Part shown: piece by piece, positions 15,510-24,534 of the stretch
How the letters are laid out: each line of letters opens with the position of its first letter
How positions within the stretch are numbered: position 1 is the first letter of the stretch
NCBI GenBank assembly: GCA_910577285.1
Contig: CAJTLO010000002.1
Coordinates: forward strand, 124,001 to 188,000
DNA length: 64,000 nt
Reading direction: 5' to 3'
Origin: an uncultured Rikenellaceae bacterium
GTDB taxonomy: Bacteria > Bacteroidota > Bacteroidia > Bacteroidales > Rikenellaceae
Translations under genes and position numbers: made by a program
The notes under the pieces: model-generated
What the model saw: the letters and a program-made list of their open reading frames with translations, nothing else
The model's database searches: none
Told to the model about the DNA's origin: nothing

Positions 15510-16577
15510 TCAGCAACCGGGTTTTTCCAACTTTTCCACAATCTTTTCCGCGATCTCGCGATAGTATTTTTTGACCTCGGATTGCGTCGAGACGGCCGGG
15601 GTTCCGTTGTCGCCACCTTCCATAACGGACTGTATGACAGGAATGTCGCCTAAGAAATCGATGCCTTCCGTACGGGCCATGTTCCGTGCTCCGCCCTGTC
15701 CGAAGAGGTAGTACCGGTTTTCGGGAAGCTCCGCAGGCGTGAACCAGGCCATGTTTTCCACGATGCCGAGTACCGGTACGTCGATACCTTCCGCACGGAA
15801 CATGTTTACGCCCCGTCGGACGTCGGCTACGGCCACCTGTTGCGGAGTCGATACCACGACCGCTCCGTCCACTTTGATCTCCCCTACCACGGAGAGATGT
15901 ACGTCGCCCGTTCCGGGAGGGAGGTCGATGAGCAGGTAGTCGAGTCCTTCCCAGAAGGTCTGGTGAAGCAGTTGTTTGAGTGCCGTGGTCGCCATGGGGC
16001 CGCGCCAGATGAGGGCGTCGTCGGGCGAGATGAAGAAGCCGATCGAGGCGATCTTGATGCCTCCCGCCTCGGCCGGCAGAATGTACTCTTGTCCGTCGCG
16101 GACGAGCGCCTGCGGGGTGTAGTCTTCCACGCCGAACATTTTCGGCATGGAGGGTCCGTAGATGTCGGCGTCGAGTATTCCGACGCTGTATCCCATATCG
16201 CGCAGCGTAACGGCGAGGTTGGCGGTGACGGTCGATTTGCCGACTCCGCCTTTGCCCGACGCGATGGCTACGGTGTGCCGGATGCCCGCCGTGGAGGAGA
16301 CCTTCTCTTTGGCCGGGGCTGCCGGAGCCTCCTCTCGTTCCGTTACGACCACCTTTCCGGCCAGCTCGGGAAACGCCTGCGCAACGGCTGCCGTTACCTG
16401 TCGTTTGATGGAGTTGGCGAACGGGTCGCGCCGCTTGCGGAATGCGAGCGTGACGACCGCTCCGTCTGCTTGCACTGCGATATGCTCGACCATACCCGAG
16501 GAGACGATATCCTGTCCCGTTTCCGGATGCACGATTCCCGCGAGAACCGCTCGTATGTTCTTTTCGTATTCAGTCAT
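15510..16577 (-). CDS. mrp: Mrp/NBP35-family iron-sulfur cluster carrier ATPase
   Basis: A 355-residue cytoplasmic P-loop protein that delivers Fe-S clusters to apo-enzymes. The N-terminal MIP18/DUF59 domain covers residues about 3-80, and the deviant Walker A GKGGVGKS lies near residues 105-112. The C-terminal part keeps VENMAWFTPAELPENRYY where many homologues have a CxxC pair; this cysteine-less form looks normal for the phylum. The start at MTEYEKNI (16577) has a -7 box TATCTTTG at 16606-16613; the longer frame to 16814 is non-homologous. It is the only minus-strand gene just right of the origin and ends next to it. Confidence 0.94.
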   Translation of the reverse strand: MTEYEKNIRAVLAGIVHPETGQDIVSSGMVEHIAVQADGAVVTLAFRKRRDPFANSIKRQVTAAVAQAFPELAGKVVVTEREEAPAAPAKEKVSSTAGIRHTVAIASGKGGVGKSTVTANLAVTLRDMGYSVGILDADIYGPSMPKMFGVEDYTPQALVRDGQEYILPAEAGGIKIASIGFFISPDDALIWRGPMATTALKQLLHQTFWEGLDYLLIDLPPGTGDVHLSVVGEIKVDGAVVVSTPQQVAVADVRRGVNMFRAEGIDVPVLGIVENMAWFTPAELPENRYYLFGQGGARNMARTEGIDFLGDIPVIQSVMEGGDNGTPAVSTQSEVKKYYREIAEKIVEKLEKPGC

Positions 16578-16605
16578 GGAGATTGGTTTTATTTCAACAA
16601 TGATA

Positions 16606-16613
16606 CAAAGATA
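16606..16613 (-). promoter_or_regulatory. mrp promoter -7 element
   Basis: Minus-strand TATCTTTG, a perfect TAnnTTTG, 28 bp from the mrp ATG. The -33 element is not clear. Confidence 0.45.
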
Positions 16614-17012
16614 GGAAATATATTCGCTGAACATCGAAGGCGAATATTCCGTAAAAGCGAGATGGATTCCGAGAGTCGAAGAGCGGTTGAGGGGCGATAG
16701 CCCGGAGGGCGTTCGTGCAGCGATCCGATGGAGGCGAATCGTGAAAACAGGTTCCCGGCCGGTCGACAGCGGTATCGCTTCGTGTCGGGGTTCCGACCGT
16801 TCCGGATCTCTCATCGACGGAGCTTGCGAACCGCACTTTCCGGCCTTCGACAGCAGGGCGTTTCCGTAGCCGTGGACGCCCGGCGGAAGCGCGATAATGG
16901 TTGTTACTTGATAAAAGAATATCGAATTTCGATAAACATACGGAAAATATATTGTAGTTTTGCGAAGTGTCTTAATCGATCTTGTCGCATATTAATTATT
17001 AAGGTATAGAAG
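16614..17012. other. Divergent intergenic region mrp/sppA with an sppA promoter candidate
   Basis: About 400 bp without a gene. G-rich on plus (16681-16740: 27 G, 13 C). TAGTTTTG at 16955-16962 is a -7 candidate for sppA, with an AT-rich spacer and TTTC in place of TTTG about 20 bp further up. Confidence 0.5.
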
Positions 17013-18815
17013 ATGAAGAGTTTTTTCAAGACTTTCGGAGCCGCTTTGCTCGCGTTCTTTGTGGGTACGGTGTTGATGTGGCTGATGCTGTTTTCGGTCG
17101 TCGGAGGAATTGCCGCCTCTTTCGGTCCGAAGCAGGTCGCTGTCCCTTCGGATGCCGTTCTGGTGGTGGATTTCCGGAACGGGATCGTCGATTCTCCCGA
17201 TAACCGTTTCGGTGCTTTCGACGTGAACCGTCGTCGGTTGGAAACCTCCAATACGATGCTCGAAGTGGTCGACGGTATTCGGATGGCCGCTTCCGATCCC
17301 TCCATCAAAGGGATTTATATCAATGTCGAAGGGGCCGGTGCGGTCAACCACGCCCAGGTGGAGGAGTTGCGCGGCGAGTTGCTCCGTTTCAGGGAGTCGG
17401 GCAAGTTCGTGGTCGCCTACAACGAGGTCTATTCGCAGCCGGTCTATTGGCTCAGTTCGGCGGCCGACAAGCTCTTCATCCATCCCGAAGGGTTTCTCGA
17501 CTGGCGCGGTGTGGCTGCCAACGTGATGTTCTACAAAGGGTTGCTCGACAAACTCGGAGCCGAGGTGGAGATCGTCCGCCACGGGACGTTCAAATCGGCC
17601 GTGGAGCCGTATATCACCGACCGGATGAGTCCGGCCAACCGTTTGCAGATGAATACCCTGGTCAATTCCTTGTGGGATGTCATGGTGACGGATATTGCCG
17701 AGTCTCGGCGCATTCCGGCCGGGAAGCTCCGCGAGTATGCCGGCCGGATGGAGGTCCGCGGGCCGGAGGATGCCGTGCGGCTGGGATTTGCGGATGGGAC
17801 CGCTTACCGGGATGAAATGACGGGGATACTCTCCGCACTCTGTCGGGGAGAGGAGTTTTCGGAGGCTGCCGACACGGAAGTCTCCGGCCTCAACACCGTG
17901 TCGCTGAGCGATTATATCGCTGCGCATGCCCAGCCCCGGAAGATCTCCCGCAATAAGGTGGCGGTGGTCTATGCGGAGGGACAGATCGTGGACGGCGAAA
18001 GTTATTCCGGTGCGGTGGGGGGCGCGACGCTCGCGTCGCAGATCGCCCGTGCACGGAAAGACGATGACGTGAAAGCGGTCGTTCTTCGGGTCAATTCGCC
18101 GGGCGGAAGCGCACTCGCTTCGGATGTGGTATGGCGCGAAATGGAGCTGTGCCGTGAAGTGAAACCCGTGGTGGTTTCCATGGGAGGCGTGGCGGCTTCG
18201 GGCGGTTACTATATTTCTGCACCGGCCGATGTGATTCTGGCCGACCGGACCACCCAGACGGGGTCCATCGGTGTCTTCGGCATGAAACTCAATCTGGAGA
18301 AGACGCTGCGCGACAAGGCGGGCATCACGGTGGATGTGGCCAAGACCGATCCTTCGGCCGATATGGGAAGCATCGTGCGGGCGCTGACGCCGGCCGAACG
18401 GGCATTCCTGCAAGCCCAGGTGGAGCGTACCTACGCCACGTTCGTCGGACATGTGGGCGCAGGGCGCAACATGACTTTCGAACAGGTGGATTCGATCGGA
18501 CAAGGTCGCGTATGGCTCGGTACGGAGGCTGAAAAGAACGGTCTTGTGGACGGTTTCGGCGGGGTGGCCGATGCCGTGTCGCTGGCAGCCGACAGGGCCG
18601 GTATCGCCGAAGATTTCCGGGTCTACGAGATACTGTCCGAGCCCGATTCGTTCGCTCTGTTCCTCTCGATGCTTTCCGCCCGGACGGAAGGGTTCGCCTC
18701 GACCCGTATACGCGGCCGGTGGGACGAGGCATTCGTACGCTACGACGTGCTTCGCCGGACGTTGGAGCAGGAGGGAATCATGGCACTCATGCCCTATATG
18801 ATAACGTTTGAATAA
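17013..18815 (+). CDS. sppA: Signal peptide peptidase SppA, 67K type
   Basis: Membrane-anchored serine protease degrading cleaved signal peptides. 600 residues with an N-terminal transmembrane helix (about residues 8-34) and a tandem duplicated S49 fold. The Ser/Lys dyad is visible: K194 in HGTFKSAVEPYI in the N-terminal half and S396 in GGVAASGGYYISAP in the C-terminal half, as in the E. coli enzyme. The segment VNSPGGSA before the serine is also conserved. It is the first leading-strand gene of the right arm and is followed by a strong hairpin, so likely monocistronic. Confidence 0.96.
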   Translation: MKSFFKTFGAALLAFFVGTVLMWLMLFSVVGGIAASFGPKQVAVPSDAVLVVDFRNGIVDSPDNRFGAFDVNRRRLETSNTMLEVVDGIRMAASDPSIKGIYINVEGAGAVNHAQVEELRGELLRFRESGKFVVAYNEVYSQPVYWLSSAADKLFIHPEGFLDWRGVAANVMFYKGLLDKLGAEVEIVRHGTFKSAVEPYITDRMSPANRLQMNTLVNSLWDVMVTDIAESRRIPAGKLREYAGRMEVRGPEDAVRLGFADGTAYRDEMTGILSALCRGEEFSEAADTEVSGLNTVSLSDYIAAHAQPRKISRNKVAVVYAEGQIVDGESYSGAVGGATLASQIARARKDDDVKAVVLRVNSPGGSALASDVVWREMELCREVKPVVVSMGGVAASGGYYISAPADVILADRTTQTGSIGVFGMKLNLEKTLRDKAGITVDVAKTDPSADMGSIVRALTPAERAFLQAQVERTYATFVGHVGAGRNMTFEQVDSIGQGRVWLGTEAEKNGLVDGFGGVADAVSLAADRAGIAEDFRVYEILSEPDSFALFLSMLSARTEGFASTRIRGRWDEAFVRYDVLRRTLEQEGIMALMPYMITFE

Positions 18816-18867
18816 ACCGAGGTTCCTTTGTCCGGAGAGGCTTTTCGGGCGGGGAGGTGGAATAGAA

Positions 18868-18904
18868 GAGGCTGTCCGGAAAATGTCCGGACAGCCTCTA
18901 TTAT
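18868..18904 (+). terminator. sppA terminator
   Basis: A perfect 13-bp stem GAGGCTGTCCGGA / TCCGGACAGCCTC (18868-18880, 18886-18898) with a 5-nt loop, followed by TATTATTTTT. Confidence 0.8.
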
Positions 18905-19179
18905 TTTTTCCGGCCGGTTGGCGAAAGGCCCGGATGCGGTGTTTTCGTCAACCGACAGGACGCGGGGTACTGCGGAGCGGCCTCCGGGCTTTCGGGGGCG
19001 CGACCGAAACGGACAGAGGAGGGCGAAACCCCGGCGCTTCCGCTGAGGAGAGAAGTGCGGCATGAAGGATATGGGATAAGTTTTTATAACTTTGTCGTCA
19101 TATGGTTTCGGATGCTCTTCGTGCTGTGCCGGCGGTTGTTTCGAGTCGGGGCGCAGGAAGGGGATAAAAGGGAACGGTT
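18905..19179. other. Intergenic region with a promoter candidate for the nitroreductase gene
   Basis: About 275 bp. TAACTTTG at 19087-19094 matches the -7 consensus, 86 bp upstream of the next gene, inside a short AT-rich island. Nothing else is recognised. Confidence 0.5.
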
Positions 19180-19713
19180 ATGGAGTTTTTTGAGATGGTG
19201 GCGGGCCGGCGCAGCGTGCGTACCTTTACCGCCGATCCGGTAGCGGAGGAGGATGTGAACCGAATCGTGGAGGCGGCGCTTGCGGCGCCTTCGTCGAAGA
19301 ATACGCGCAGCAGCGGTTTTATGATCGTCGGCGAACCGGAGCTTATCGGTCGGATCGCCCGGATGCGGGACTACGGTTCTGCGTTCGTGGAAAAAGCGCC
19401 GCTGGTGGTGCTCGTGACGGGCGATGAGGCCCGGAGCGATCTCTGGGAGGTGAATGCCGCCATTTCGGCCACGTATGTGCAACTGGCAGCCGAGGCCTTG
19501 GGACTGGGAAGCTGTTGGGTACATGTCGCCGGCCGGCCGCAGCGGCGGGACGAGCCGGAAGGTCCCTCTGCCGAGGAGTATCTGCGTTCGTTCCTTCCCG
19601 TGCCCGAGGGGAGGCGTATTCTGTGCGCGGTGGCCATAGGACATTCGGCCGAGTCTGCCCCTCCTCCGAGAAGGGAATCCGTAGCGGAGGAGCGGGTGAT
19701 TCGTCTTCGGTAG
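19180..19713 (+). CDS. Nitroreductase-family flavoprotein
   Basis: A 177-residue FMN-dependent oxidoreductase of the short nitroreductase type. RRSVRTFTADPV at residues 10-21 is the FMN-phosphate-binding arginine motif, AAPSSKNTRSSGF follows, and LGSCWVH lies near residue 107, where the FMN-ring contact of the fold is expected. The physiological substrate (quinone, flavin or nitro compound) cannot be inferred. It has its own upstream -7 box and lies 80 bp ahead of the HAD gene, possibly one transcription unit with HAD and rdgB. Confidence 0.88.
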   Translation: MEFFEMVAGRRSVRTFTADPVAEEDVNRIVEAALAAPSSKNTRSSGFMIVGEPELIGRIARMRDYGSAFVEKAPLVVLVTGDEARSDLWEVNAAISATYVQLAAEALGLGSCWVHVAGRPQRRDEPEGPSAEEYLRSFLPVPEGRRILCAVAIGHSAESAPPPRRESVAEERVIRLR

Positions 19714-19793
19714 CCGTGGGGCCGTGAGCCGTCTGCCTGTCGGACGGGTGCGCCGGAAGGAGCGGAATCCGTTGTATAAAATGATTGTGAATT

Positions 19794-20660
19794 ATGGAGA
19801 ATAAACCCGTTACGGTAGCGTTGATATACGATTTCGACGGTACGCTGGCGCCCGGCAACATGCAGGAGTACGATTTTATCCCTGCCGTAGGCAAGAGTGC
19901 CGCCGAGTTCTGGGAGGAGAGCAATGTGATAGCCAATGCGCAGGATGCCGACCCGATCCTGACCTACATGGCGAAGATGATCGAGTGTGCCCGCCGGAAG
20001 GGACTTTCGCTCAAACGCGAGGCCTTCCGCGAGTCGGGGCGCAAGATCACCTATTACCGGGGAGTCCGGGAGTGGTTCGGGCGGATCAATGCCTACGGCG
20101 CGGCATGCGGTGTGGAGGTGCAGCACTACATCAACTCCTCCGGTATCAAGGAGATCATCGAAGGAACGGATATTGCCGGCGAATTTAAGAACATCTATGC
20201 CAGTTCGTTCCTCTACGACGACGAAGGAGCGGCCTACTGGCCGGCCGTAGGCGTGAACTACACCAACAAGACCCAGTTCATCTACAAGATCAACAAGGGG
20301 GTCGAGTCGGTGAGCGACACGAAGCTGGTCAATCAATACCTGGAGGAGGAGAAGCGTCCGGTACAGTTCAAACACATGATCTTCATCGGCGACGGAACTA
20401 CCGACATTCCCTGCATGCGGCTGGTGAAGTCGCAGGGGGGCCATTCGATAGCCGTCTACAATCCCGCCCACCGGGGCTCGTTCGAGGCCATGCGGCAGTT
20501 GATAGACGAGGGGCGTGCCACCTACGTCTGCCCGGCGGACTATACCGAGGGCGGCGAGATCGACAAGCTGGTGAAGACCATTATCGACAAGATTTATACC
20601 GACAACAAGATCAAACTCATGGCGGAGTCGCTCAGGGTGAACCGCAAATGCGAAGAGTAG
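19794..20660 (+). CDS. HAD-superfamily phosphatase-like hydrolase
   Basis: A 288-residue cytoplasmic protein with HAD motif I DFDGTLAPGN (nucleophile D13, acid D15), a motif III lysine region, and motif IV IGDGTTDIPC near residue 203. A helical cap lies between motifs I and II. The layout resembles HAD-IB-like phosphatases, but the substrate is unknown. Only 7 bp separate it from rdgB, so the two are probably co-transcribed, hinting at a nucleotide or sugar-phosphate clean-up role, which is only inference. Confidence 0.85.
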   Translation: MENKPVTVALIYDFDGTLAPGNMQEYDFIPAVGKSAAEFWEESNVIANAQDADPILTYMAKMIECARRKGLSLKREAFRESGRKITYYRGVREWFGRINAYGAACGVEVQHYINSSGIKEIIEGTDIAGEFKNIYASSFLYDDEGAAYWPAVGVNYTNKTQFIYKINKGVESVSDTKLVNQYLEEEKRPVQFKHMIFIGDGTTDIPCMRLVKSQGGHSIAVYNPAHRGSFEAMRQLIDEGRATYVCPADYTEGGEIDKLVKTIIDKIYTDNKIKLMAESLRVNRKCEE

Positions 20661-20667
20661 AGTATCC

Positions 20668-21258
20668 ATGGAAAAAGAGATTCTGTTCGCTACGAACAAT
20701 GCCCATAAACTGGAGGAGGTGAGGGCGATCCTCGGAGACGGTTACAGGCTCGTTACGCTGCGGGAGAAGGGCGTCACGGAGGAGATTCCGGAGGAGCAGC
20801 CCACCATCGAGGGCAATGCGCTGCAGAAAGCGCGGTATGTCCATGCGCGGACCGGAGCGGACTGTTTCGCCGACGATACGGGGCTGGAGGTGGCGGCACT
20901 GGGCGGGGCGCCGGGCGTCCGTTCGGCACGGTATGCTACCGACGGTCACGATTTCGAGGCCAATGTCCGCCTGTTGCTACATAATCTGGAAGGGGTGGCC
21001 GACCGTCGTGCCCGGTTTCGGACGGTCATCGCGCTGATTCTCGACGGGGAGGAGCATACCTTCGAGGGGATCGTGAACGGGACCATTACGGAGGCACCCT
21101 GCGGAGTGGGGGGATTCGGCTACGATCCGGTCTTTGTGCCCGACGGCTATGGGGAGAGTTTCGCACAGATGTCCGCCGAGGCGAAGAATGCCATCAGCCA
21201 CCGGGGAGTTGCCGTTCGTCGTTTCGCCGAATTCATGAAAGGGAACCGGAAGGATTGA
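20668..21258 (+). CDS. rdgB: XTP/dITP pyrophosphatase (RdgB/HAM1)
   Basis: House-cleaning enzyme hydrolysing non-canonical purine triphosphates. 196 residues, normal length. ATNNAHKLEEV at the N-terminus is the phosphate-binding signature; ADDTGLEVAALGGAPGV near residue 70 and GFGYDPVF near 150 are family hallmarks, with SHRGVA near the C-terminus. Tightly linked behind the HAD gene. Confidence 0.97.
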   Translation: MEKEILFATNNAHKLEEVRAILGDGYRLVTLREKGVTEEIPEEQPTIEGNALQKARYVHARTGADCFADDTGLEVAALGGAPGVRSARYATDGHDFEANVRLLLHNLEGVADRRARFRTVIALILDGEEHTFEGIVNGTITEAPCGVGGFGYDPVFVPDGYGESFAQMSAEAKNAISHRGVAVRRFAEFMKGNRKD

Positions 21259-21448
21259 ATCCGCCCCTTCTGGGCAGGAGTCCCTGCGTCGGATCGGGCC
21301 GATGTCGGCCGCTCGGGCGGCGTCGCGGAGGGAAAACAGCGCTCGGACGGCGGGTGCCGGGTATTCCCGGTGCTTGATTATACTGCATGAAGGCAGGAAT
21401 CCGTTCGTATAAGGTCGTATCCGTTTTCCTTATCGTTATCTTTACAGC

Positions 21449-23494
21449 ATGGATTTCAAATTAGTATCCGATTATAAGCCGACCGGAGATCAACCCGAGG
21501 CCATCGCCGAGCTGGTCCGTTCCATCGAGGGACACAGCCGTCACAACACCCTGCTCGGAGTCACCGGTTCGGGAAAGACCTTTACCATTGCGAACGTCGT
21601 CGCCGAATTGAAACGGCCTACGCTCGTCCTGAGCCACAACAAAACGTTGGCGGCACAGCTCTACGGCGAATTCAAGTCGTTCTTTCCGGAGAACGCCGTG
21701 GAATATTTCGTTTCCTATTACGACTATTACCAGCCGGAGGCCTATCTTCCGGCATCCGACACCTACATCGAAAAAGACCTCTCCATCAACGAGGAGATCG
21801 AGAAACTCCGCCTGCGGACCACGGCTTCGCTGCTTTCCGGGCGGAGGGATATCGTCGTGGTTTCGAGCGTGTCGTGTCTTTACGGTATCGGAAATCCGGA
21901 AGATTTCCACGCTTCGAGCGTGAAGCTGACGGCAGGCGAGGCTCCCGGCCGCAAGAAGATTCTTTATGCCCTCGTGGACGCTCTCTATACCCGTACCGAA
22001 ACGGAGCTCCAGAGCGGAACGTTCCGCGTGAAGGGCGAAGTGATCGACATCATGTCGGCTTACAGCGATTCGGTGTACAGGATTTCGATGTTCGACGACG
22101 AGATCGAACAGATCTACCGTATCGATCCCGGGAGCGGGCAGATACTCGAAAAACTCGATACGGTGACCGTTTTCCCCGCCAACATGTTCGTAACGACCCG
22201 GGAGCGTACCAACCGGGCCATCCGGCAGATCCAGCTCGATTTGGGCGAACGCATCCGTTTTTTCGAGGAGGCGGGCCGGATGATGGAGGCGCAGCGCCTC
22301 AAGCAGCGCGTAGAGTACGACCTGGAGATGATCAAGGAGTTGGGTTATTGCTCGGGAATCGAGAACTATTCGCGCTACCTGGACGGCAGGAAAGAGGGGA
22401 CGCGTCCTTTCTGTCTGCTGGATTACTTTCCGGAAGATTACCTGCTGGTCATCGACGAGAGCCACGTCACCATTCCTCAGATACGTGCCATGTACGGCGG
22501 CGACAAGGCCCGTAAGGAGAGTCTGGTGGAGTACGGTTTCCGGCTTCCGGCCGCGAAGGACAACCGTCCGCTTACCTTCGGTGAGTTCGAGGCCCTGGCG
22601 GGAACCTCCATCTATGTGAGCGCCACTCCGGCCGATTATGAACTTACCAAGAGCGAGGGGGCGATCGTGGAGCAGTTGATCCGGCCTACGGGGCTCGTGG
22701 ACCCCCCCATCACCGTGCGGCCTACCGAAAACCAGATCGACGATCTGGTGGACGAAATCCAGCTCCGGGTGGAGAAACAGGAGCGGGTGCTCGTCACCAC
22801 GCTCACCAAACGCATGGCCGAGGAGCTGTCGAAATATTTCGACCGGATCGGTATCCGCAACCGCTACATCCATTCGGAGGTGGAGACGCTCGAAAGGATA
22901 CAGATTCTCGAAGATCTCCGGGCGGGGTCGTTCGACGTGTTGATAGGCGTCAATCTGTTGCGCGAGGGACTCGATTTGCCGGAGGTGTCGCTCGTGGCCA
23001 TTATGGATGCCGACAAGGAGGGCTTCCTGCGCAGCGACCGGGCCCTGACGCAGACGGCGGGCCGTGCCGCCCGCAATGTGAACGGACAGGTCATCATGTA
23101 TGCCGACAGGCGTACCGAAGCGATGCGGATGGCTATCAACGAGAGCAACCGTCGCCGGGAGAAACAGATCCGTTACAACGAGGAGCACGGCCTCGTGTCG
23201 CGTCAGGCGCAGAAGAGCGCCAAGGCGGGCAACGATCTGCTGTTGAATCTCGCCGAGAGCGACAGTGCGCCTTATCCCGTTGCGGGCGGTTTCGCCGTTG
23301 CGGCCGATATCGACGCTTCCTATTCGGCCATGGAGCTGCCCGAAGCCATTGCGGATGCCCGGGCGAAGATGGAAAAGGCGGCGGCGGAACTCGACTTCAT
23401 CGCTGCGGCCAAGTATCGCAACCACATGTATTCCCTTCAGGAGAAGCTCCGGGTGGAGCAGGAGGGAGCATCCGGCGGGAAGCGGAAGAAGTAG
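21449..23494 (+). CDS. uvrB: Excinuclease ABC subunit B
   Basis: Damage-recognition helicase-like subunit of nucleotide excision repair, 681 residues. Walker A GVTGSGKT is near residue 40, the beta-hairpin region follows with YFVSYYDYYQPEAY, helicase motif II is DESH (VIDESHVTIPQ), and motif VI is QTAGRAARN. A C-terminal UVR motif for UvrC/UvrA contact is present (residues about 630-670). A -7-like TATCTTTA just before the ATG (near 21435) is the only promoter hint. Length and motifs are complete. Confidence 0.98.
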   Translation: MDFKLVSDYKPTGDQPEAIAELVRSIEGHSRHNTLLGVTGSGKTFTIANVVAELKRPTLVLSHNKTLAAQLYGEFKSFFPENAVEYFVSYYDYYQPEAYLPASDTYIEKDLSINEEIEKLRLRTTASLLSGRRDIVVVSSVSCLYGIGNPEDFHASSVKLTAGEAPGRKKILYALVDALYTRTETELQSGTFRVKGEVIDIMSAYSDSVYRISMFDDEIEQIYRIDPGSGQILEKLDTVTVFPANMFVTTRERTNRAIRQIQLDLGERIRFFEEAGRMMEAQRLKQRVEYDLEMIKELGYCSGIENYSRYLDGRKEGTRPFCLLDYFPEDYLLVIDESHVTIPQIRAMYGGDKARKESLVEYGFRLPAAKDNRPLTFGEFEALAGTSIYVSATPADYELTKSEGAIVEQLIRPTGLVDPPITVRPTENQIDDLVDEIQLRVEKQERVLVTTLTKRMAEELSKYFDRIGIRNRYIHSEVETLERIQILEDLRAGSFDVLIGVNLLREGLDLPEVSLVAIMDADKEGFLRSDRALTQTAGRAARNVNGQVIMYADRRTEAMRMAINESNRRREKQIRYNEEHGLVSRQAQKSAKAGNDLLLNLAESDSAPYPVAGGFAVAADIDASYSAMELPEAIADARAKMEKAAAELDFIAAAKYRNHMYSLQEKLRVEQEGASGGKRKK

Positions 23495-23740
23495 TCGCGA
23501 TGCGGGGCCGGCCGGGGATGGCGAATCCTCTCCGGGGAGGCGTCGGTAGTATTCCGGCCGGAGCGATGGAGGTGCTCGTGCGTGCATGCGGCGCTGGGTC
23601 GCCTGCGGCAGGCGAGGAGGGGGGATGTGCGAACCGGGTGTCGTTCCGCAGTGCGGGGCGGCGGTCGGCCGGAGCGTCCGAAAGATGATTTTCTACATAC
23701 GCGAATAAAACGACCGGGCAGGAGAAGGGACGGAGAAGAG

Positions 23741-24235
23741 GTGAAAGCGGAAGAGGCGATAACCGGAGCGGTGGATTTTTTCTACGTGAGGCCTTTGAGG
23801 AGGATCATTCCCCTCGAAACGTTCCGTTATGTCGTTTGCGGAGGCATCAATATGTTGCTGGGGTGGGTGCTGTATGCCCTGCTTTACAGGTATGCGATAG
23901 GGGATTTCTACCTCGATCTGGGGGTGGTGGTGATGTCGCCCCACGTCCTTGCGCTGGCCGTACAGTTCTGCATCACGTTCTTCACCGGTTTCTGGCTGAA
24001 CCGTCATGTGACCTTTTCGCTGTCGACCCTCAGCGGCGGCAGCCAGCTCTTCCGGTATGTGCTTCAGGCGGCCGGAGCGCTTCTGCTCAACTATCTGTTG
24101 TTGAAAATTTTCGTGGAGGTTTTCCGTATCTATGCTCCTCTTGCCAGGCCGCTGACGGATGCCGTGGTGGTGGTGTACAGTTACTTGACGGCCCGTTTCT
24201 TTACGTTCCGTACCGCAGGAAAACGTCCGGAGTGA
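23741..24235 (+). CDS. GtrA-like integral membrane protein
   Basis: A 164-residue protein with four hydrophobic helices and the GtrA/DPMS fold: FRYVVCGGINMLLGW in TM1, FCITFFTGFWLNRHVTF between TM2 and TM3, and the basic FTFRT end. GtrA proteins are thought to help flip polyprenyl-linked sugars or support glycosyltransferases. No ATG fits; GTG at 23741, preceded by GGAGAAGAG, is the best start. The open frame to 23582 upstream is arginine-rich and non-homologous. There is no glycosyltransferase beside it, so its partner is elsewhere. Confidence 0.85.
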   Translation: MKAEEAITGAVDFFYVRPLRRIIPLETFRYVVCGGINMLLGWVLYALLYRYAIGDFYLDLGVVVMSPHVLALAVQFCITFFTGFWLNRHVTFSLSTLSGGSQLFRYVLQAAGALLLNYLLLKIFVEVFRIYAPLARPLTDAVVVVYSYLTARFFTFRTAGKRPE

Positions 24236-24418
24236 CGAAGATGTGTCCGGTCGGCGGGCATCGCATCCGTGCCGAGGCGGGCCGATGCAGCGGACCGGGG
24301 ATTGCGGTCCCGCTCTCCGACGATGCGGGCGCGTACTTCTACTTCGGCGGGCCCGATCGATACCGTAGCTCTTTTCCCTTTCTCCCGTCCGTCTGAGCGG
24401 ACTGTTCGGTACATGAAG

Positions 24419-24459
24419 CGACACAGGGTGTCACCATCGCATGGTGACACCCTGTGTCG
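24419..24459. terminator. Large hairpin between convergent gtrA-like gene and recJ
   Basis: A perfect 19-bp stem (24419-24437 and 24441-24459; core ACAGGGTGTCACCAT) with only CGC as loop. It sits between two converging genes and could stop both transcripts, though no U-tract follows. Among the longest perfect stems in the window. Confidence 0.65.
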
Positions 24460-24534
24460 GATCGTAGGGAACGGTGCGGGCCGGCACCCTGTGCATCGTC
24501 ATCGCGGGCGGTCCGTACCTCGGCACCCGCTCCG

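Noticed and set aside
15532..15540. TTTTCCACA as a further DnaA box
   Set aside because: It fits the loose consensus but lies within the mrp coding end and away from the cluster, so it was not counted.
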